Assembly: GCF_037055325.1 (NCBI RefSeq) | Contig: NZ_CP146373.1 | Location: 3,224,001 to 3,288,000 of the forward strand | DNA length: 64,000 bases | Source of the DNA: Arachnia propionica | GTDB taxonomy: Bacteria; Actinomycetota; Actinomycetes; Propionibacteriales; Propionibacteriaceae | Reading direction: 5' to 3' | Shown here: positions 17,791-26,612 of the stretch, piece by piece | Position numbering within the stretch: position 1 is the first letter of the stretch | How the letters are laid out: the number at the start of each line of letters is the position of its first letter | Program-made: the position numbers and the translations under genes | The notes under the pieces: generated by a model | Told to the model about the DNA's origin: nothing | Database searches by the model: none | Seen by the model: only the letters and a program-made list of their open reading frames with translations

Positions 17791-17855
17791 GAGCCCCAGA
17801 GTATGCGCTGAAGCTAGATGACTCATCCGCAAACGGGAATCTGATAGCCCGCGGG

Positions 17856-19085
17856 CTACGAAATTCGGGTGGAACCGGGGCTGCAGCGACGTCCGGCGGG
17901 TGCCGTCATGGCGATCAGCGCACCCCACAGCAGCGGGGAGGATCCCAGGCCGGGCCTCTCCCGCCAGGCGGCGAGCTTTCTGCGCTGCAGGTCGCACAGC
18001 GATGCCACCGGGTCGGCGTCAGACTGGGCGTGGTCGACGGCCTGCGCCAACCATCCGAAAGCTCCCACTGCCCTGGCGTTCACGAGTCTGATGGCGTGGT
18101 CGGTGGGGAGCGGCCACAGGGTCGCGTGCACCACCTCAGCGCCGTTGATCAGCAGCGCGGTGCCGAGCCCGAAGGGTTCGTGCTGGGTCAGGTCGGTGCC
18201 CGAGGCGCACGCCACCACCCCGACCCTGGGAGGCATCGACCACCTCCCGGCCTCTCGCACCAGCCGCGAGGCCCGCAGCTTGTTCGCCTCGCCGTCACCC
18301 ATGAGGAACACGGTGTCGGCGGCGTCACTCGCCCCTGTGGCGCAGTGCCCGATCATGAGCAGTCGCGCGATCTTCCCGGCCCCGGCGTCGAGGACGTCCC
18401 GGAGCTCCTCCACGCCGTTGCCCTGGGCAAAGAACCGTTCCGCACCGTGCCCGTGGCAGTCGCAGGGCTCGAACCTCTCCGAGAGCACCCTTCCCCGGCT
18501 GGTTCTAGGATCGATGATGTGCAGCGCCCGACCGCCCGTCGCGGGGGTGACCTCGGGCGCGTCCGGATCGATGTCACGAGGCAGGATCGGAGCGATCCAG
18601 GAAACGTCTGCGACATCCAGCAGCCGCATGTCATCGTCATCGAGCACCAGCAGTCCCCACGGCACGACGGCAGCGGGTGGACTGGGGGCCACCCGCACCT
18701 CCACGCGTTCCCCCTCGGCGGTCGCTTCGACCAGCTGGCGGCGCAGGTCATCGGGCAGCAGCGCCTTCGACAAGTCCTGCATCAGCTTTCGTTCATCGTC
18801 GTAGCGGGTCAGGGGGCCGTACAGCCCCAGCTTCTCCAGGACGTCCTGCCGGCTCACGGTTTTGGAGGTCGCGAGCCGCCGCGGGCTGTCGCGGTTCTTC
18901 TTCCTGTCCGAGTCCGGTTCCCGAGGCAGGGCGGCACGGAACGTCCTGACCGCTTCCCCGAGCTCTTTGACACGATGCACCCCGACCGGTCGGTAGGGGT
19001 CGTTCCAACGCCACGTCAACCAGTCGCCGTCCACGCCGTCACCGACGATCTGCACCACCCGGTGGCGCCGTCCCGCTTCCTCCAC
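17856..19085 (-). CDS. CHAT-domain (caspase-like) protease
   Basis: 409 aa from GTG 19085, where AAAGG lies about seven bases upstream; an alternative GTG at 19100 is less likely. The C-terminal two thirds is a CHAT domain: VPWGLLVLDD, ALHIIDPRTSRGR, the catalytic His247 in LMIGHCATG and Cys293 in VGVVACASGTDLTQHEPFGLG, followed by ALLINGAEVVHATLWPLPTDHAIRLV. CHAT proteins are clan CD peptidases used in prokaryotic conflict and programmed-death pathways, usually switched on by a partner that senses a signal. The divergent neighbour 35 bp away is an RyR-domain protein, a plausible sensor partner. The N-terminal 90 residues contain a charged DREPDSDRKKNRD linker and no known domain. The substrate is unknown. 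Confidence 0.8.
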   Translation of the reverse strand: MEEAGRRHRVVQIVGDGVDGDWLTWRWNDPYRPVGVHRVKELGEAVRTFRAALPREPDSDRKKNRDSPRRLATSKTVSRQDVLEKLGLYGPLTRYDDERKLMQDLSKALLPDDLRRQLVEATAEGERVEVRVAPSPPAAVVPWGLLVLDDDDMRLLDVADVSWIAPILPRDIDPDAPEVTPATGGRALHIIDPRTSRGRVLSERFEPCDCHGHGAERFFAQGNGVEELRDVLDAGAGKIARLLMIGHCATGASDAADTVFLMGDGEANKLRASRLVREAGRWSMPPRVGVVACASGTDLTQHEPFGLGTALLINGAEVVHATLWPLPTDHAIRLVNARAVGAFGWLAQAVDHAQSDADPVASLCDLQRRKLAAWRERPGLGSSPLLWGALIAMTAPAGRRCSPGSTRIS

Positions 19086-19120
19086 GTCACACCTTTCCAC
19101 GCGGATGCCAGACTTGTCCC

Positions 19121-20722
19121 ATGCCTCAGAATGCCACTGTGACGCCCGGACCGCGACGGATCGGCCCCGATGTCCACGATGACGTCACGGCGAGGCTGCT
19201 CACTCAGTGGCTGGCCGCCCCGGGAAACGCGGCGATCGAGGTCGTCTTCCGCGACGACGCGGTCGCGGCGCTGTGGGAGGGGCATCCGCGGGTGCGGGCC
19301 ACCGCCTACGGGAGGCGACTGGCACGGTTGGTGCTGGCTGCCGTGGCGCCATCGACCCCGAACCGGGTGGCCCCGCCGCCGATCATCGTCGGCGACGGCC
19401 CCCTGAACGCCACCCTCGCCGAGGAGCTGGTGGCGGGCTGGTCCGAACCGGGCCAGCCGATGGTCGTGCACTGCGTGGGTCGCGACGAAAGCTGGGCCCG
19501 CGACGTGGCCGACTGGGCGGGCGGGGCGGCGCGGATCTCGTGGTCGCAGGGGTCGCTGCGCCCGGAACCGGTGCTGCGGCGGATCGGCGAGCTGCTGGCC
19601 AGCTGGGACGCTCCTCCCCCCAAACGCGGCACCCCCACCGGGCCGGCGGTGATCGTCGCCTGCGACGACGACATGCTGACCCCCGTCGTCGCGGCCGCGG
19701 TGGCCCGGGAGGTGCGGGAGGCTCGGGTCGCGATGATCACCCCCGGCGGGATCCGTTGGCCGCAGCTTCCCGGGGTGGCGCATTTCACGCTGGAGAAGTC
19801 GGCGGTGCTGGCCCTGGATCCGCGGTTCTCCCCGATGCAGCAGCTGGCCCGGTTGATCCTGGACGACGTCGCCTGGCTGAGCGCCGCGGACGCCGAGGCC
19901 ACCCGGTCCGAGGGGCCGATTTTCGCCGACGTCGCCCACTCCCCGGACGGTCGGGCGGCCTGGGAGGCCCAATCGGAGGAGCTGCGAGGGCAGCTGACAA
20001 AGCTCGCCGGGGCCTGCGAGGAGCTGCTCGCGGCGGGGTCGGTGGAGCTGGCCCCCGGCGGGGTGAGGGAGCCGTCGGCGATCCTGCTGGCCCCGCCAGA
20101 ACTGGCCGCGATGGCGTCGCGAATCCTGGGGCTGCTCGACCGGGACAAGACTCCGGGCACCTGGTTGACGGCCCTGGAGCTGGCGTCGCGGCTGCCGGTG
20201 CTGGCCGCCCGCGCCGGCTTCACCCCCCGCCGTCCCGCCGGCCACGACCCGCTGCTCACCCCGGAGCTGGTGGAACTGCTGGCCCCGCAGGTGCACCTGG
20301 CCTACCAGCGGATCAGCGAGGAGACGGGCAACGCGACGGGTTCGCCGCTGGCGCTGGAACTGTGGGAGAACCTGGACGATTTCACTAAGGCCAGCAACCG
20401 GGCGGCCATCACGGGCAGCGCGGTGACCCACGCCGCGGCGGGCCTGACGTGGCGTCGCCCCACGCAGGAGGGAGAGGCGACGCTGGACGAGGAACTGCTG
20501 ACAGAACTCGGTCGGCTGGAGCACCGTCGCTGGGCCATTCACGAACGCCGCAACGGTCGCGGGGACCACGAATGGGCCAAACCCTGGGCCAAGATCAAGG
20601 ATGTCCAGCACTACGACATCGCGATCATGCGCCACCTGCCCCGCATCCTGGCCGCCGCCAACATAGAACTGGCGACCGCCCCGCCCGACGCTCGTGTCGA
20701 CATATCTCCGGAAGCCGGTTGA
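19121..20722 (+). CDS. RyR-domain protein with tandem Rossmann-like (TrkA-N-like) regions
   Basis: 533 aa. The C-terminus (about 455-510) is an RyR domain: LGRLEHRRWAIHERRNGRG, then DHEWAKPWAKIKDVQHYD. In this family the 'LEHxRWxxx...GW' pattern marks a ligand-binding fold, thought to recognise nucleotide-derived signals. N-terminal parts show Rossmann-like strands: PIIVGDGPLNATLAEELVAG followed by GQPMVVHCVGRDESWA, and later GPAVIVACDDDMLTPVVAAA, reminiscent of TrkA-N NAD-binding units fused to RyR in other bacteria. It is encoded head-to-head with the CHAT protease and tail-to-tail with a PGDYG-like gene. The likely role is a cytoplasmic sensor for the CHAT effector; this is inference from organisation. 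Confidence 0.75.
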   Translation: MPQNATVTPGPRRIGPDVHDDVTARLLTQWLAAPGNAAIEVVFRDDAVAALWEGHPRVRATAYGRRLARLVLAAVAPSTPNRVAPPPIIVGDGPLNATLAEELVAGWSEPGQPMVVHCVGRDESWARDVADWAGGAARISWSQGSLRPEPVLRRIGELLASWDAPPPKRGTPTGPAVIVACDDDMLTPVVAAAVAREVREARVAMITPGGIRWPQLPGVAHFTLEKSAVLALDPRFSPMQQLARLILDDVAWLSAADAEATRSEGPIFADVAHSPDGRAAWEAQSEELRGQLTKLAGACEELLAAGSVELAPGGVREPSAILLAPPELAAMASRILGLLDRDKTPGTWLTALELASRLPVLAARAGFTPRRPAGHDPLLTPELVELLAPQVHLAYQRISEETGNATGSPLALELWENLDDFTKASNRAAITGSAVTHAAAGLTWRRPTQEGEATLDEELLTELGRLEHRRWAIHERRNGRGDHEWAKPWAKIKDVQHYDIAIMRHLPRILAAANIELATAPPDARVDISPEAG

Positions 20723-20741
20723 GTCGGCTCAACCGGCTTTG
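20712..20741. terminator. Bidirectional hairpin terminator overlapping two stop codons
   Basis: AAGCCGGTTGAG (20712-20723) and CTCAACCGGCTT (20728-20739) are perfectly complementary, with a TCGG tetraloop. The plus-strand TGA (20720-20722) and the minus-strand TGA (20729-20731) both lie inside the stem. Following TTT in the plus direction suits an intrinsic terminator for the RyR gene, and the symmetric stem would also stop the converging gene. Confidence 0.8.
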
Positions 20742-21112
20742 GGTGCGGGGCGGTAGTTCGCCGTGAAAACGTCCTCTAGGACGAACCACGAGTTGCCGTC
20801 ATCGTCGGTGACCCGCCACTGGCCCTCCCCCGCGACATCCTCCCCCTCCTGGGTCGCCACCCGCTCCCCCGGCTTTGCGGGTCGTGCCCACACCTCGCCG
20901 GTTCGTTCGTACACATCCCCCTCGACCTGCGCGTAGGTGGCGGCGAAGGATTCGGGTGTGATGCTCCAGGTACGCTCCCCGGAGGTGACAATCATGTCAC
21001 CGGGTTCAACGCTCATGGGGCTGCCGGAGTCGGAGGTCCAGGTCTCGACCCGTTCGGCCACCCGGAGCAGCCTGACCCGACCCGACCGGCGAAACCGGGC
21101 AGTGGCGTCCAT
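20729..21112 (-). CDS. PGDYG-like small protein of the RyR locus
   Basis: 127 aa. The N-terminal half has a beta-rich segment around SMSVEPGDMIVTSGERTWSITPESFAATY, a close match in layout to the PGDYG family (acidic loop, PGDyxVtg, then a 'vxpxxFxxtY' tail). The C-terminal half has a second repeat-like element, AGEGQWRVTDDDGNSWFVLEDVF. No signal peptide or membrane segment. It converges with the RyR/Rossmann gene at a shared terminator and is divergent from a truncated RyR gene 50 bp away. The family has no settled function. Location between two RyR genes suggests it works with them. Confidence 0.6.
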   Translation of the reverse strand: MDATARFRRSGRVRLLRVAERVETWTSDSGSPMSVEPGDMIVTSGERTWSITPESFAATYAQVEGDVYERTGEVWARPAKPGERVATQEGEDVAGEGQWRVTDDDGNSWFVLEDVFTANYRPAPKAG

Positions 21113-21162
21113 ACCTCGACCCTACGCCACCTCGATTCGGTTCCACCCACATCGGCCTGGTC

Positions 21163-21610
21163 GTGGACCAGAGCACCCATTGGGAGGACCTGCTCAGGGA
21201 CGACTCCGACCGGGTGCGGTTGATCTCCCGGGACGCGCTGCTGGCCGACCCGAAGGTCCTGAAACGCAACGAGGCCGACCTGCTCCACTCCGAGCTTCGT
21301 CGCGACGCCGAAAGCTGGCCGCCGGACTCCCCGAGCCTGTTCAGCGCGGACATCGTGCGGGACGAGAACGACGGCGACATCGCCGACGCGCTACCCGGCA
21401 ACGCCGACATCCACGACGTGCGGCAGTGGGTCCTCGACCTGGCCTCCCGCCTGCCGGAGATGATGCAGCGTTCCGGCTGGACGGTCACCAGCGACACCCC
21501 GCCACTACTGGATTCCGAGAGCATCGAACACCTGGCGGAACGGGTGCACGAAAGCTACCGGCAACAGGCGTTGGCGGAGGGCAGCAAACCGACATCACGG
21601 CCAGCGAACC
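21163..21610 (+). pseudogene. RyR-domain gene truncated at its 3' end
   Basis: Good codon bias runs from ATG 21163 for about 148 codons. It ends in SIEHLAERVHESYRQQALAEG and then KPTSRPANR, which is the start of an RyR domain in the form that normally continues with an 'RPWxELPExxRExNR' segment. That continuation is absent. After about 21610 the frame stays open only because it runs through the antisense of the convergent gene at 21595-22578, where the codon usage is wrong for this strand. The natural stop and most of the RyR domain are therefore lost, apparently by a deletion that fused two 3' ends. N-terminal residues (WEDLLRDDSDRVRLISRD) match no domain I know. Confidence 0.6.
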
Positions 21611-22578
21611 GACGATCTTCTCCCCGGCTCCGCGCCGAGGCGCACATGCACCTGTTCCGCGACGCTGGGACGCACGGGCCAGTTCGCGGGAAAATCGGGT
21701 TCCCGGGCCAGATCGAGCAGGTCCCGTACCGCCGCGGCCTCCGCTCGGGCCCCGCCGGCCCGCCAGGTCTCCGTCGCAGCCTCCAGCGTGGAAAGCCCCG
21801 TCTCCAAGAGCCCCCGGTCGGCGGTGATGACGTACAGCCGCAGGTCGAACACCCCCTGGGCGGTCAGGCACCGCGCATCCTCCGAGGCACGCTCCCCACA
21901 GGACCCCGGCGGCAGGCAGGGTTCGATGTCCTCGCTCTCCTCGTCCTCGGGTTCGACCCCACCCGCGGCCAGCGCGTACCGGAACACCTCCGGGCGGCCC
22001 ACAGGCGCGGGATCCGGGATTGCCGATCCCGCCAGAACATCGGAGGCTTCCAGCAGCAGATTCATCGCCACCGGATGCCCCTGGATGCGCAACAGCCTCT
22101 CCGGGCTCTGCGTCAGGCAACCAAGCAGGGCCAGCAGCGGTTTCCGCCACTCCCGGTCCACCTCGATCCGACCGGAAAGGCGACTCAGGAGGGTCAGTTC
22201 CTCCAGCTCCAGCAGCAGGGAATCGAGCAGCAGGTCAGAGTTGTCGCGGCACCAGCGGATCTCCGCCAACCCGCGCAGCAACCCCAGCACCTCACCCCCG
22301 CGCACCTGGTAGATCCCGGACTCGGCCCCCTCCCCGGAGACCACGTCCAGCAGTCCCTTGGCGACCGCCCTTCCGAAAATCTGTTTCACCCCAGAGATGG
22401 CCAGGTCGACGTCCCCCACCAGACACGACGGCACGAGATCAGGACGCGCTGGATCGACATCCAACACGGTACCGGGCAGGTTGATCACGACCGCGCCGGC
22501 GGGCGCGACAGGTTCGCGTCCAATCAGCACCGTTCCCAGGCCGATGTGACGGATCGACGACCGTTCGGTTCGCATCAC
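21595..22578 (-). CDS. Hypothetical protein, helical
   Basis: 327 aa, with coding bias on this strand. The N-terminus has IGLGTVLIGREPVAPAGAVVINLPGTV, then a Leu-rich helical region (LLDSLLLELEELTLLSRLSG) and an acidic linker around VEPEDEESEDIEP. The C-terminal third has ATETWRAGGARAEAAAVRDLL followed by basic residues at the end. No catalytic motif, signal or membrane helix was recognised. It converges on the truncated RyR gene, and the two reading frames overlap by about 15 bases; the last residues may be altered by the same deletion. Function unknown. Confidence 0.55.
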   Translation of the reverse strand: MMRTERSSIRHIGLGTVLIGREPVAPAGAVVINLPGTVLDVDPARPDLVPSCLVGDVDLAISGVKQIFGRAVAKGLLDVVSGEGAESGIYQVRGGEVLGLLRGLAEIRWCRDNSDLLLDSLLLELEELTLLSRLSGRIEVDREWRKPLLALLGCLTQSPERLLRIQGHPVAMNLLLEASDVLAGSAIPDPAPVGRPEVFRYALAAGGVEPEDEESEDIEPCLPPGSCGERASEDARCLTAQGVFDLRLYVITADRGLLETGLSTLEAATETWRAGGARAEAAAVRDLLDLAREPDFPANWPVRPSVAEQVHVRLGAEPGRRSSVRWP

Positions 22579-22817
22579 ACACCCACCCTCAACTCCTGGT
22601 ACCCCACCGCATCCTCCATGCCCGACGGAGGGATCCGCGCAGTCGGTCTCGTGATGATTCCACCGAGTTCCCTCCTTTCAGATCATCATGACGGACAGCC
22701 ACCGGCTACACCGGGATGCGGTATCCGGCATCCCGGCGTGGCACCGCCTGTGCCATTTCTGTGTCAATTTCGTTCCGTCCCCACCTTCTGCCACAAGGGT
22801 GAGAAAAACTGCTTGCC

Positions 22818-23729
22818 ATGACGGGGGAAGCCGCAGCCGGAACAGCCAGGGAGGCACGATGGTGCGGCATCGACATTGCCCCCGTGGCCGAGGCGGCCTG
22901 GCACATCGCCCGCGCCGAACGATCAGCCCGGTTCCACCACCTCGCGAGCTGCCCCACCCGGACGGCACCCTACGGTCACAAAGATCCCGAAGGAACAGGA
23001 CTGCATCCCTCCTGCCAGGAAACCGGATGCCTAGATCTCCACCACGACCTCATCGAACGCATGGTGAACCAGCTCGCCCGCGACAACAGACGTCACCCAG
23101 ACCGCGTCGTCAAGAACCTCCCCGCCTACCTGACCCGAGTGGCCAGGAGCCAACTCTCGGAACAGAAACGCGCCGAACGGGTCCAGATCGGCGCCCAAGC
23201 CAAACCCACCCGCAGCGACGGCGCCGCGGGCCGCGTGATGGCGCACTTCGAAGCCATCGGCGGTCTCCGCGGAGAGTGGCTGACCAGATTGTTCCGGATC
23301 ATGCGGTCATACCCCTTCAGCACCACCCACGTCCCCGGACGCTGGCCCATCGACGGACTCATCGAGGAACGCGCCACACTTCCCGACGGCCACACCCCCA
23401 CCCGGGAGGAAATCCGGAAGGACATCGCGTTCGTCACGGACACCTCAGCACACATCCTGGGGCCGCGATGGGTTTACGAGAACCTGACAATCCCGCTCAT
23501 CAGCAACGGAGCGTTCGAGGAACTGAGAGAGGAACACACCGCCACCGACATCGACCTCACCGATGTGGTGCTCGGCAAACAGCTCGTCGCCGTCTACCGG
23601 CATCTGCGCGACGGCGGTCTGTCGCGGGCGGCGGCGTTCCACCACGCAGCCGACAGGATCGGCGGCCAGGCCCCGGATCGGATCACCCCGAACATTCTCA
23701 CCATCCTGAAGGATCTGGACAGGAAGTGA
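22818..23729 (+). CDS. Hypothetical protein with sigma-factor-region-2-like helical segment
   Basis: 303 aa. The N-terminal 70 residues contain CPTRTAPYGHKDPEGTGLHPSCQETGC with several Cys/His, possibly a metal site. Residues 75-130 (LHHDLIERMVNQLARDNR, then VVKNLPAYLTRVARSQLSEQKRAERV) resemble the helical 'Lh..lv..l...dp.rv.np.aYLrrvarnrl.d..R' pattern in divergent sigma-factor-like actinobacterial proteins. The remainder is helical, with GLSRAAAFHHAADRIGG near the C-terminus. It could be a DNA-binding or regulatory protein; that is a weak inference. It is divergent from the preceding gene; a small membrane protein follows 29 bp downstream. Confidence 0.5.
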   Translation: MTGEAAAGTAREARWCGIDIAPVAEAAWHIARAERSARFHHLASCPTRTAPYGHKDPEGTGLHPSCQETGCLDLHHDLIERMVNQLARDNRRHPDRVVKNLPAYLTRVARSQLSEQKRAERVQIGAQAKPTRSDGAAGRVMAHFEAIGGLRGEWLTRLFRIMRSYPFSTTHVPGRWPIDGLIEERATLPDGHTPTREEIRKDIAFVTDTSAHILGPRWVYENLTIPLISNGAFEELREEHTATDIDLTDVVLGKQLVAVYRHLRDGGLSRAAAFHHAADRIGGQAPDRITPNILTILKDLDRK

Positions 23730-23758
23730 AGGCTCCAAAGACCTCCTGAGGTTCTACA

Positions 23759-24064
23759 GTGGCGTCGGAACTTTCCGGCGACGACCACGTGAGTCCACCC
23801 CGATCTGCGACTGGAGGGACGCCCAAGTATGAAGACACGGCAGCTACGCGCTACCCGACCATGCCCCCACCCGGTCAGCCACCGTCATGGCAGATACCGC
23901 CCGGAGGGCAGAATCAGGAGGGGGGAGCAGAAATGCCCGACTGGGTGAAAACCTTCCTGATACTTGTGATCCTCACGACAGTGGTGCTCGCGCTAGACGT
24001 CATTCTGCCGCAGGAAGTCTGGGATTTTCTCATGGAGATTTTCCCATCCAAGTACGAGTACTGA
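23759..24064 (+). CDS. Small single-pass membrane protein
   Basis: 101 aa from GTG 23759, with CTGAGG eight bases upstream. The first 60 residues are disordered and rich in Pro, Gly and Thr (TMPPPGQPPSWQIPPGG). One strong transmembrane helix follows (TFLILVILTTVVLALDVIL), then a short tail with aromatic and acidic residues. No family recognised. It lies between the sigma-like hypothetical and the YbjN-like gene in the same direction. Confidence 0.55.
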   Translation: MASELSGDDHVSPPRSATGGTPKYEDTAATRYPTMPPPGQPPSWQIPPGGQNQEGGAEMPDWVKTFLILVILTTVVLALDVILPQEVWDFLMEIFPSKYEY

Positions 24065-24186
24065 CTTCTTTCACCGTGCCCGACGAACTCCCTGGTCCGG
24101 GTGTCGCGACAACCGATCGGCAAGTATGTTGGACCATGTCCCTGAACGATCCGGACGTATCTCCCGGCCCATGAGTAAGGATTGCC

Positions 24187-24609
24187 ATGAAATCCGACCG
24201 CCCCGCCCTCGCCAAGGTGCAGAAGCTGCTGCTCAAGATCAGCAGCAACCTGCAGAAGGCCGACGAGAACACCTTCACGCTGCGCCACGAATCGGCTCGG
24301 GCGTTCATCCGGGTCGACGAGGAGGACACCACCTCGTTCGTCACCATCGAGATCCTCATGGTCAAGGAGCTCACCCTCACCCCCGAGCTGCTGGAGTTCG
24401 TCGCCCTCGATAACTCCTACACCTTCGGACACATCTACCTCGAGCCCATCGACGACTCCGCTGTCCTGATGTTCCGCCACACCCTCCTGGCCGACAACCT
24501 CACCGAGAATGCCCTCGCGTGGGCGGTCGTCGGCATGCTGAAGTCCGCCAACCAGGACGGCAAGGAGATCGCGAAACGCTTCGGAGGCAAGCTCTTCCAC
24601 GAGGAATGA
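24187..24609 (+). CDS. YbjN/type III chaperone-like domain protein
   Basis: 140 aa with the alpha/beta arrangement of the YbjN/CesT-like fold: an N-terminal helix (ALAKVQKLLLKISSNLQKAD), then strands FTLRHESARAFIRVDE and SFVTIEILMVKELTL, followed by ELLEFVALDNSYTFGHIYLEP and DDSAVLMFRHTLLAD, and a C-terminal helix around WAVVGMLKSANQDGKEIAKRFGG. Such proteins are cytoplasmic, bind peptides or partner proteins and are common in actinobacteria, but their partners are unknown. ATG 24187; AAGGATT upstream. A strong hairpin follows 74 bp after the stop. Confidence 0.75.
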   Translation: MKSDRPALAKVQKLLLKISSNLQKADENTFTLRHESARAFIRVDEEDTTSFVTIEILMVKELTLTPELLEFVALDNSYTFGHIYLEPIDDSAVLMFRHTLLADNLTENALAWAVVGMLKSANQDGKEIAKRFGGKLFHEE

Positions 24610-24682
24610 GTCCCCGGCGACATCCTTCACCTCAATCGCGCCCTGCGCCTACAGACGGCATCGCCCGCAGGCGCGGCCTGAA

Positions 24683-24728
24683 CGTGCCGGTGGGTGGGAC
24701 AGGAAGTCCTTTCCCGCCCACCGGCACG
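24683..24728. terminator. Hairpin between convergent genes
   Basis: CGTGCCGGTGGG at 24683-24694 pairs with CCCACCGGCACG at 24717-24728; the stem extends inward with GGGA/TTCCC and one bulge. It separates the YbjN-like gene from the converging beta-helix gene and probably terminates both. No long T-tract. Confidence 0.7.
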
Positions 24729-24752
24729 GATTCACCGATGTGATGGCGGCCT

Positions 24753-26458
24753 TTACGCCTGCCAGGCCGCGTTGACCAGGGCGCCGCGATCCACGGGCTT
24801 GCCCGCCTCAACACCGATCGCCTTGGCGACGTCGTCAGGCAGCGGCTGGCCCGAACCGACCGCGGGTCCACCGGGTTTGGGATGGAAGTCGGAGGTCTTC
24901 CATGCCGTCGGGTCCGCAGCTTCCTTCACGAAGAGGGGGTTCTCCTCGCGACTGCCCCGCAGATCCAGGCCATTGGCCTCGCGACCGGCGGCCGTCACGT
25001 GTTCACTGTTGGTGAAATCGGCGAGAGTTTCCGCGTTGACGCTGTCTCCCGGCTTGTTCGGTCCCCAGTTCCACAGCACGGTGGTGCTGGGCACGTTCGC
25101 CTGCGCAGGGGCCCGGTAGTAGGCGTTGTGGTCGATGCCGGTGACCATCTCATTGGCGTAGACGGCACCGGAGCCATCGATGTTCTTGTCACCGGTGACC
25201 TTCATCATCATCGAAAAGGCCCAGGGATCACCGTCCTTCGCAGTGGTCTGCTCGGAGGAGAAGATGTTGTTGTAGATCGTGGTGCCGGTGGTGTCCCACG
25301 ACAAACCGTGCTCGATGCTCCACTTCTGCGGTCCCGTGCAGGCACCGTTCTCGTCGCGCGCGTTGCATCCCTTGGAACGGGCGTCCTCCTGAATGAAGAT
25401 GCTCGTCAACGCGTGCGAGATGGTGTTGTTCCAGATCTGGGTATCGTCCGACCCCGAGACGTGGATTCCGACACCGGCTCCCTCGACGATGTTGGAGGCG
25501 ATCATGTTCTTGGAGGAGACCTCGTTGAAGATCGCGACCGGTACGTTGACGAAGTAGTTGCCCACGATCTGGGAGTTGATGACTCCCTCGTCGAACCAGA
25601 CGCCAATCCGGCGATCCGTGCTGTAGTTCTCCGGCAAGGAGGCGTCCTTGTCCGAGTTCGAGTAGTCGACGATGTTGTGGGCGAAGCGGATGTCCTCCGC
25701 GTGCGTGATCTTGGTGTCCCCGAGGGTGCAGTAGGCGCCGCAGGAGGTGGTGTTGAAACCTGAGGTGTTGTTCGACGTCCACCGGTTGTTCTCAACGGTG
25801 ATGTTGCTGGACTTGTCGATCCCGAAGCCGCCCGCGCCGTTGTTCTCGAAGACGTTCCCGCTGACCGTCGAATTCTGCGAGTTGGCGACACCGAGGGCCG
25901 ACGCCGCCGAGGAGTAGCGGAAGGTCGAGTTCTCGATCGTGAGGTCGTTGGCCGAGGCGAACACCATGGCACCGCCGCTCAAAAGACCGATCTCGGGGTC
26001 GGCGTAATCCCATTCCTGCACAGGCGAGTACTTCTCGACCGTCACCCCCTTGAGCGCGGCCCCGGCCGCCGAGATGGTCAGGGCTCGCGAGTGCTGGACC
26101 ACCTCCACCGTGTGCTCGGCCGGGTTGACACCGATGACGTAGGAGGTGCCGGTGTGCGGTTTGACGTTGTAGCCGCCCCGGCTGTTGCCGGGTTCCTTGA
26201 GCGTGACGGGGTCGGGATCGTCGACGAAGAAGCTGGAGGACGTCACCTCGTCCCTGGTCGCGACCTGGGTGAGGGGCTGGCCGTCCACGAACACCTGTTC
26301 GGGATAGGCGGCCATACCCTCGACGGACGGGTCGGCGTTGGTGGTGCAGACATCGCAGAACCGCACCATGTCGTGGGCGGTCGCCCAGGTGCCGTTACCG
26401 GCGTCCTTCCACGTGGTGGGGTTCTTCGCACCCGAGATCACGGGTGTGGCCCCGGTGT
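24753..26458 (-). pseudogene. 5'-truncated right-handed parallel beta-helix protein
   Basis: About 568 codons remain open (first in-frame GTG at 26441). The protein has repeated beta-helix coils rich in Asn/Ser/Gly: FASANDLTIENSTF, ANSQNSTVSGNVFENNGAGG, DKSSNITVENNRW, VINSQIVGNYFVN and GSDDTQIWNNTI, as in secreted polysaccharide lyases or adhesins. A Cys pair lies in SCGAYC. Relatives carry a signal peptide, and their reading frame extends well beyond this point. Here the frame begins abruptly with DDTGATPVISGAKN. It is preceded in-frame by a stop that lies inside the 77-bp repeat at 26460. The gene thus lost its start, promoter and export signal. Confidence 0.7.
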
Positions 26459-26459
26459 C

Positions 26460-26536
26460 GTCGTTATGTCATGTGGAAAGATTGTGTGGCGTACGCGCTC
26501 CACAACCTTTCACGACGTCGCGAAAATCTTTCACCC
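26460..26536 (+). repeat. 77-bp dispersed repeat, copy 1
   Basis: The unit begins GTCGTTATGTCATGTGGAAA and ends ATCTTTCACCC. It is co-linear without gaps with copy 2 at 27702-27778 (by eye 9 differences in 77) and related to the more diverged copy at 52970. Internally it holds an inverted repeat: GTGGAAAGATTGTG against CAACCTTTCAC around a CGTACGCGCT loop, plus a third AATCTTTCAC unit. It lies at the broken 5' end of the beta-helix gene and 76 bp before the XRE-ImmA gene. Confidence 0.85.
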
Positions 26537-26612
26537 GGGCTTCACTCCGGGACTGCGGTAGAGCATGACGCAACTCGTTGCGATTGAAGCAACTCATCTG
26601 TAGGGTCGTTCC

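Noticed and set aside
21610..22821. Continuation of the RyR frame through 22821, giving a 552-aa protein
   Set aside because: After about 21610 the frame is the antisense of the minus-strand gene at 21595-22578 and shows the wrong codon bias; only the first ~148 codons look coding.
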